Assembly: GCA_025716855.1 (NCBI GenBank)
Contig: JAIXMQ010000192.1
Span: forward strand, 1-14,409
DNA: 14,409 nt
Direction of reading: 5' to 3'
From: Pilaira anomala
Lineage: Eukaryota > Mucoromycota > Mucoromycetes > Mucorales > Mucoraceae
In this document: positions 8,314-14,409 of the stretch, piece after piece
Position numbering within the stretch: position 1 is the stretch's first letter
Layout of the letters: the number at the start of each line of letters is the position of its first letter
Translations under genes and position numbers: made by a program
Notes under the pieces: generated by a model
Told to the model about the DNA's origin: nothing
Databases searched by the model: none
The model's input: only the letters and a program-made list of their open reading frames with translations

Positions 8314-9466
8314 TTATTTTAGCTTTGGTAAAATAATTGAAGAGAGAATAGGATCAAAGTATGTGTTAAATACCTCGTTTTCTGAAATAGAAGTTTCATT
8401 CTTAATAACATCCGAAGGTAGCTTTTGCAATCTGTTTAATTTGTAAAAGTAATCTAGTGACATGTAGATATTGTATTTTGTTTAGAGACACTTACGCGTT
8501 GTTGATACCTCTAATCATTCTTGATAAGTAATAGGTTTGTCTTCTGGCGAAATTCAACAATTCCAATTCGGCATCGCTTCTTGTCATTTTATTATCTTCC
8601 ACAGCTTATATAACTCTTGATATTTTTACTATTATTTCCTCAAATTTATCGTTAATTGTACTTGTCACCTTTTTGTTATTCGTCATATGATTGAAAAGGC
8701 TATGGTACAATAGATTAAGAGTATCAACAGAAAAAACTTTTAGAAGTAATTCGCTGTGCTGATTGGGTGCTAACATTATAATATTTATAAGCAATAGAAT
8801 TTCATGAAGATGCGTTTCAATTTTCATAAGTCCAACATTTGATAATTTGGTTGCTTCAGCTTGGTAAATGTCAAATAATTTGTAGATATTTCCATCTTCT
8901 GCAGTTTCAAAACGTGATAAATTTTTGTAGGGATTACGTATTGTAGTAGCTTGTGGCTCTGCTTCAGCTTCTTCATTTTCAACAGAAGAAAAATTGGTAT
9001 AATCTTCATTTCCATTAAAAGCAGAAGAAATTGGTGCTTGTTTTTCGCTTTCTTCTTCAGAAGTTTCAGTCCGCAGTAGTAGTATATTTTTATTTTCATT
9101 GACAGCAATAACTGTGTGATCTTTATCTTTGCATAGTTGACTAACTTCTTCATTTACGACATCACCGATATAATCCACTGCTCCCACGTGAGCTTCCAGC
9201 TGGGTCTTCCTTCTTCTTATAGTTGTCCAAAACCTCGTAATATCCTCTGACTTCTTCCAGGTATTATATTCCAGTAAAAGCCGTTTCTGGCCATTAATAG
9301 GCTACGTGGTAATAATGGTTCTGTATCTTGAAGAAACATAATGACGATCAGTTAAACTATATTGTTCGACAAATTTCTTCAAAGATAGTGTATCCTTATT
9401 CTGAAGTCACTCCTGAGCATCAAAACTCAACTGTCATTTTCTCTTCTTCAAATTAGGATGCTTCAT
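8314..9466 (-). pseudogene. Two-exon pseudogene of unknown function with four in-frame stops
   Basis: Exon 1 runs 9466-8496 and exon 2 8431-8314, joined by a 64-nt GT-AG intron (GTAAGT donor, AAACAG acceptor). The frame from the ATG at 9464-9466 is continuous for about 361 codons except for TGA at 9434-9436, TGA at 9407-9409, TAG at 9302-9304 and TAA at 8606-8608. I see no frameshifts. The N-terminal part is basic (LKKFVEQY, RRRKTQLEAHVGAVDYIGDV), then acidic and Ser-rich, then helical. After the last stop the frame continues with ELELLNFARRQTYYLSRMIR and, across the intron, NTYFDPILSSI. Wording of this kind recalls uncharacterised Mucoromycota proteins, but I do not recognise the family. The longest unbroken part is 193 codons (8606-9187). 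Alternatively it is a short live gene starting internally. Confidence 0.65.
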
Positions 9467-10211
9467 AATTTAAATAATCGGAAGAAACGAATTTCGATCA
9501 CTTTAACTGACGTCATATTTTTTTGCAACGACCCGATTGAAACCCAACTACTAGCAAAGATGACACGTCCGACAATTTTTTATTTTTTTCTCTTTTCCTA
9601 CTACTCATTGGTTTAAAGCGACATGAAGGATTCTTGCAGCTTGTAGGTTAGGAAACTAACTGAACGTTCTCAATACTGCCCTTGTTCTAAAAGCTTTTTT
9701 AAGCTTGAAGCTTGATACCAGGTTCTTGTTTTGCTTTAAACTAACATCTTTCCATTCGGTATGTAAAAAAATAACACAAGATTAACTTTGTTACTTACTA
9801 GCGATTCATTCTATTTATGTTTTTACCTCTGTGTGGATGCTACTAATCCTCATCAAATTTCAGAGTTAGATTGCAAGTGATGCATAATTTTCATTATAAT
9901 TGGATTTCTCTTTAGAAAAACCACTTTCAATCTTTAAATTAGTTCTCGATTGTTTGGATACACCCGGGGATTTTCGAGTGACCTAAAATAAAATAAAACT
10001 ACCCAAAAATTCAGCTCAGCTTGATCAATCCCAACTACCCAAGAAAAAATAAATGACCTATTTATTATATCGGGAGTGACCTGGATAAAATAAAACAACC
10101 GAGATGGGTCTGTCGTATTTACATCATCTCTACTTATATCAACATAAGTAGATCAGGGATATAAAACTAAACATTATAATAAAAACCTGTTATCTCCTCA
10201 TAATAGTATAC
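9467..10211. other. AT-rich intergenic stretch with a diverged direct repeat
   Basis: No coding region is supported. A direct repeat pairs 9975-10004 (CGAGTGACCTAAAATAAAAT...) with 10073-10101 (GGAGTGACCTGGATAAAATA...). Clustered AAGCTT sites near 9691-9713 make a weak hairpin. A CCCGGGG island at 9963-9969 stands out in AT-rich sequence. None of these identifies a known element. Confidence 0.5.
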
Positions 10212-11062
10212 ATGTTTAGCATTGTATATCATTATCAATATCTTGAACCTAAAGGAAATCCTCTATATTTAAATGCAGATACAATTGCCTTCAAATATGA
10301 TTGCCGGTAGAATACCATGAGCAAATATTAAAACATAAAATTGGGATTAAATAAAAATAAAAACTAAAATTAATTCTCAATTTATATTAATAAATAGAAT
10401 AAGAGATATTTACTGTTAATATTCTCCATACAAGATTAGCTACCTTTTGTTGGGATAAGAACGACTATTACCAGCAAAAATACATTATTCATCTATTAAT
10501 AATAAAGCGATATTATATTACCTGTATAAAAAAAAAGAATAAAAAGAAAAACGCTTTTGGAATAACAAGTATCCCAACAACTGTCAATTCAATCCCAAAA
10601 AACGGGAAAACATAATTCAATCCAAGTAGAACAATAGAATTGATCGGGTCGTACAATAAATAATAATTCTTTATCAATTAAAGTAAAAGCATTTACCAAT
10701 GAAATCTGTAGCAATGGATCCCAGATCGATAATTAACCCTTTAATATAATTACAAGGTATAATTGATCAGGGACATAGATTGTTATCCAGTCGGATAGAC
10801 AAAATCCAAGATTATTTATGGTCAATTCGAAAGAGTAGAACATTTATATTCAAAAGCAGAGGAATTGGGTATAGATTCATTTAAACCCATCAAAAGATGA
10901 TCCTTTTCAAACACAATCATCAAGATATTCAGGATATATAAAGATGATTATTATTTTAGTTTAGAAGAGTTCTTTTTCGGTTTTATTTTACAATGTTACG
11001 CCTCTTTAATTTCAATTGAGGGTAACACCAACTTTCAAAAAACATATAAATACCTCTTCTAA
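10212..11062 (+). pseudogene. Broken coding-like stretches, unrecognised
   Basis: Three plus-strand segments look more like protein than like random AT-rich DNA. The first runs from ATG 10212 to a TAG at 10308 and includes YLEPKGNPLYLNADTIAFKY; it ends at CCG|GTAGAA, a possible splice donor. The second is an open frame from 10403 to 10615 containing FCWDKNDYYQQKY. The third runs 10799-11062 with one TGA at 10898-10900; it includes FERVEHLYSKAEELGIDSFK before the TGA and YYFSLEEFFFGFILQCYASL after it. They lie in one direction and could be exons of a decayed gene or transposon protein, but I cannot join them with confidence and I recognise no domain. Confidence 0.3.
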
Positions 11063-11842
11063 AAATAAAATAAATAAATCTTCAATCAAGTAATAACTTT
11101 AAATAAGTTCATTTGTATTCAATGTCTGGTTCTTTTAATATTCCTTCCCAATTCTTCATTGTTTACTTTCTATTGTGTATTTATTACCTCTCAAAGTATC
11201 TTTCTAAGAATTCGTTGCTTAATATTCATTACCTTTCGTCTATAATATAAATATATTTAATATTTCTTTGTGAATCTCTGTATTTCCTACTCTTATCTTA
11301 TTGCTAGTCATCCAATTGTTAAATAATAACTTTGCTGATACTCCTTTAAAGACAACTAGTCGCTAAATACCATTTCTCATAAACTAAATATAATAAAGTC
11401 TTTCTAAGTTGACAACTCAATAGTCTGGTGCTCACATTTTTATTTACTTTTCTATTATCTGTATCCTCTTTCTACATTTAATAACTATCCCTAACTTATA
11501 CAACTAAATAATCCCTAGCTGTATCAACAATAAAAATTACCTAAGTATTTTCTCATTAAGCCGTATAGTCCACATATATGACAGATCTTATATATATTCA
11601 TACCTTACATTATGTGCTTTGGGCAATAAATAAAGGTAAAAGATTGTTGGTACGTAATTGAATTAAGTCATTGTGTTACCTCGATTGAGCGCTATGACAG
11701 GGTAATCCAGTATCTGTCATATCTCAGATACAAACACCTACACTGTTCTACTTACATCATGCAAAACTAAAAACACAAAATAATAAACTATATATTACGC
11801 TAGACATTAGAGCTGATATATAGACTAAATTATACTATAACA
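11063..11842. other. AT-rich stretch without a gene
   Basis: Nothing coding is supported. A small inverted repeat, GTATCTG...CAGATAC (7-bp arms, 8-nt loop), lies at 11710-11731. The LINE protein should continue into the right part of this region on the minus strand, but I see no recognisable downstream domain, so the relic is truncated or too decayed. Confidence 0.5.
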
Positions 11843-13240
11843 TTATGTCATTAACAAATCTTTAGTAATAATATAAATAGTCGCATAGTTTAAAAATATG
11901 GATATCTCAGTTAATTTTGAATAAAGAATAAACCCCCTTCGTTCGTTGTCATTTAATTTATCTCCCTTTATTTTATTTTTATAAAACCCTTCAAACCGAA
12001 TTCCAACAGTTGCGGAGGGAGTAAGATTAACACCAGGTGAAGAATCCAATAGTGGTCCTGGGACTATACCAGGCAAGGCAGGGTCTTGTAAGATAGATCG
12101 TAGAAGAGATTCTAAAGCCAAGTTTAATAATAGTGGAAACAATGGATCACCTTGACAAAGGCCACGTTTTTGATCAACTGGAGTAGAGATATAGCCATCA
12201 ACATTGATTCTAACATTTGTCTGAAAAAAAAACTTAATAATAGACGTAACTAAATGAGACGGGAGGTTAAATCTACTAATTAAAACTGCCTGTAAGTATT
12301 GGCTATTAACTCGGTCGTAGGCCTTCATAAAATCTAGAAGCAAAGCCACCGCTTGATGATGAGTAGTGTCGGATTTGGTATAGTCAATGTTGAATTTGAG
12401 AATAAAGCCATTGTCCCCAATAAACCTCTGAGGAAGAAAGCTAGTTTGGTGAGAATTGATTAATTTATGTGCTACCCAGACTAATCTAGAATTCACAAGT
12501 CTTGTAAAAATCTTAGCATCGCAGTTGATGAGTGTGATAGGGCGCCAATTCTTGAGTAAAGATAAATCATCTTTTTTGGGTAAGAGGCACATTATGGAAT
12601 CATGCCAGGAAAGAGAAAAAACACCATCTTTCAAAGCGGCATTATAAAGGTCAGTCACCATAGGTTGGTATAAAGACAGATTAAAAATAAAAAAAATAAT
12701 ATCATAACTTAAACCATCAGGACCAGGGCTACTGGGATTAGGTGAGTGTTTTGCTTGATCTAGAATGTCTTCAATCAAAAAATTACGAGACAACCTCTAT
12801 TGGCGGTCTGAAGTAAGTTGTTGAACTGACTGGATTATATCAACTAGTGTTTAAATCATATTAGTATTAACCGGATCCGGGGTAAACAAATCAGTGTAGA
12901 AAGCTTCTGTTGCCAGTAGCTTGTCAGGATCATTGGAACAGCGTGTACCACTAACAGAATGAATAAGATCCTCGATACGACGTTGTTGTGCCTTAGTTGC
13001 GATAGCTCGTTTGAGATATCCGGCGGATAATTCACCATTTTCGCGCCATCGTAGAGTAGCTTAGCTATATCAACTGCATTCTGTTGGAGTTGGATTATTT
13101 AATTTTGAATTGGTCGAAGAAGTTGCTCTCGCATTTCAAAAGATGGGTTGAGTCGAAGTATAGAATTACGTTCACTTTGCAGTTTCTTGATTCTCTTCTT
13201 TCGCCATGATTGAGATGTTCGAGCTATAAATGAGATAGGA
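11843..13240 (-). pseudogene. LINE (non-LTR retrotransposon) reverse-transcriptase relic
   Basis: The minus strand from 12793 to 11843 encodes reverse-transcriptase blocks in order: SPGPDGLSYD, LLPKKDD...NWRPITLIN (fingers), FLPQRFIGDNGF, the motif A region LLLDFMKAYDRV, and the motif B region QGDPLFPLLLNLALESLL. Upstream in the same frame lies the usual endonuclease-to-RT linker (LRWRENGELSAGYLKRAI, then FYTDLF), broken by TAG at 12797-12799 and TAA at 12851-12853. A shift of frame near 13060 and a TAA at 13099-13101 follow further upstream. The catalytic YADD box is not seen; at 11879-11887 the frame reads Tyr-Ala-Thr where YADDT would be expected. It once copied element RNA into DNA at chromosomal nicks, and it is now dead. 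The clade is not assigned. Confidence 0.88.
11929..12023. mobile_element. Possible MITE (Tc1/mariner- or Stowaway-like) inside the LINE relic
   Basis: On the minus strand the segment starts TACTCCCTCCGCAACTG and ends GAACGAAGGGGGTTTA. The ends are imperfect inverted repeats (TA.. then C-rich, then CG..GTTG) bounded by TA on each side. It lies between RT motif B and the place where motif C should be, where a LINE has no such sequence. Removing one TA plus the insert deletes 93 nt, a multiple of three, so the frame continues. CTCCCTCCG ends are well known from Stowaway-like MITEs. The match is imperfect and only one copy is visible. Confidence 0.35.
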
Positions 13241-13487
13241 CAAACGAAAATAAAGTGCAATAAAAATATATAACAAAGGTTAAATAATCAGACTGCAAAA
13301 ATAAACTAAACTCTATTAAAAGATACCAAAAGCATCTTAGTATATTTAGTAAAATAGTAATTAAAGAGGCGTTGCATGAATAGTGAAGCCTGACCTAGGT
13401 TTCGACTATCAGTTTGCCCACGTTGCTTGTCATGGATAAACTAGTTCCTGAAGATTAACCAAGTTAATGTAACTGGCTGCTGCACCT
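13241..13487 (-). pseudogene. Coding-like remnant upstream of the LINE relic
   Basis: The minus strand reads FIHDKQRGQTDSRNLGQASL around 13380-13437, in a frame open from a TAG at 13440-13442 down to about 13310. It could be a further upstream part of the LINE protein, separated from the rest by an intron or insertion, or an unrelated gene fragment. The region 13241-13310 is AT-rich and non-coding in appearance. I do not recognise a domain. Confidence 0.3.
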
Positions 13488-14344
13488 GATAATTAATATA
13501 AAAGGAGATTTATGTCAATAAATACGATGATATGATTTATATAAAAGAACCAATTAATTAATCAGAGTAGATAAACTTGTTGTATAGAAAAATAGAAGGA
13601 AGTTGAAAGCATATGATAATTATATGAGAATATACCTAATGTGCTCGTTCACAACATTACCCCCCCCCCAATACCGCATGGATTTTGGTTTTTTTTCTGT
13701 TTGAGTAAACAAATTCGACCAAAATAGTTTGACAAATCTGAAATATGATGAAAATAATTTTTACATTTTGGTTCTGTGAGACAAATTTAAGACTCTATTT
13801 CGTTAATAAAACACACATTCTGGGTTTATTTTTATATATGATAAAAATAAAACCAAAATAATTATAGTTTTAATAGTAAAAGATTTGTTTTGATATAGTA
13901 GTTTTATTTCTTAAATCAAAATTTGTGCTTCTAAACAGGAATAATTTGCTTAAATAAAGCAATATATATTAAAAAAATCACATATGTAGCCAGATTTTTA
14001 CGCTCAATATCAGAATAGTTTTGCTCATAAAATCAAAATTATTTAATAAAAAATACAATAACCTTAAAAAAAATGGTTCATAATAGAAATATATCACTCA
14101 ATAACCCAAAAATATAGTGCAGCTCAAATATTGCATAACGTACATATGTATTCTTCATTGAATGAAAAAAAAAATGTTTTTTATTAGTTATGTGTATAAT
14201 AACTCATTCGGTTAAAGAACATAATTAATTACCTTTATTTTTTTTTCTTTAAGAGAGACCTGTACAAGAGCTTAACTCTATACATGTGCTGATATAACGC
14301 TATGAATATTATGTTAGTAAAGTAATTTTTTTTAAAGGCAACTT
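13488..14344. other. AT-rich stretch without a gene
   Basis: I see no supported gene. A run of ten C at 13660-13669 is striking in such AT-rich DNA. The rest is short A and T runs with many in-frame stops on both strands. Confidence 0.5.
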
Positions 14345-14347
14345 ACA

Positions 14348-14409
14348 AAAAATAGAAAAGAAGTCTGTCATTCTTTGAAAAGAACGCAATTTCGACCGAT
14401 TCCGAACTA
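14348..14409 (-). CDS. Possible exon end at the right window edge (partial)
   Basis: On the minus strand a frame is open from the window edge to a strong GTAAGT splice donor (TTTTTT|GTAAGT), reading SSESVEIAFFSKNDRLLFYF. Only about 20 codons are visible and the product is unknown. This could be chance. Confidence 0.2.

Noticed and set aside
8824..9153. A 109-codon minus-strand frame overlapping the 8314-9466 pseudogene
   Set aside because: It is a Lys/Leu-rich shadow in another frame. The longer frame has better amino-acid variety and continues across an intron.
8314..9466. A non-standard genetic code reading the four stops as sense
   Set aside because: All three stop codons would have to be reassigned, and the copy A recombinase contains no internal stops and ends normally with TAA.
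9691..9713. Clustered AAGCTT repeats as a terminator hairpin
   Set aside because: There is no adjacent gene end, and short self-complementary AT-rich strings are common here.
10998..13375. A 14-bp inverted repeat (ACGCCTCTTTAATT at about 10998 and its complement at about 13362) as terminal inverted repeats enclosing the LINE relic
   Set aside because: One short match in AT-rich sequence is plausible by chance. No target duplication was found, and a LINE would not carry such ends.
1..14409. tRNA genes, rRNA fragments or a CRISPR array
   Set aside because: No cloverleaf with a TTCGA-type arm, no rRNA core sequence and no regularly spaced repeat-spacer pattern was seen by eye on either strand.

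Overview
The window is AT-rich nuclear DNA, most likely from an early-diverging fungus of the Mucoromycota type. This is an inference. It rests on short GT-AG introns of 63-85 nt, a Crypton-type tyrosine recombinase gene, a LINE relic, a solo LTR, and a general absence of operon-like gene packing. I see no rRNA, tRNA or CRISPR array and no intact host gene. Almost everything recognisable is mobile DNA or its remains.

The left half (1-8028) holds two direct tandem copies of one Crypton-like element, called A and B here. Each has a purine-rich tract, then a five-exon minus-strand gene, then a TATA box, then a cluster of repeated TAACTCA-like heptamers and small palindromes reaching to the right edge of the copy. 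Copy A (1-3983, cut by the left window edge) encodes an apparently complete protein of about 839 residues. It has an AT-hook-like N-terminus, a recombinase core with Arg363, His436-x-x-Arg439, Trp462 and Tyr473, and a long acidic, basic and Gln/Asn-rich coiled-coil C-terminus. Copy B (4606-8028) is nearly identical but carries three one-base deletions in the last exon. The first lies just before the Trp and the nucleophilic Tyr. Copy A alone carries a 497-bp solo LTR with a 5-bp target duplication at its 3' side. The 622-bp spacer between the copies holds two diverged copies of the element's 3'-terminal motif.

The right half is decayed. 8314-9466 (minus) is a two-exon pseudogene of unknown function whose four in-frame stops are each one C-to-T change from a sense codon. 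10212-11062 (plus) has several coding-like but broken stretches that I do not recognise. 11843 to about 13240 (minus) is a LINE reverse-transcriptase relic, with a possible TA-flanked MITE inside it and an apparent loss of the two Asp residues of the YADD box. The remaining stretches are AT-rich with only short repeats.

The genes do not form a pathway. The window reads as a transposon graveyard with one plausibly live recombinase element (copy A) beside its crippled twin. The most interesting parts are the recombinase's unusual architecture, the repeat cluster at its 5' end, and the tandem arrangement.
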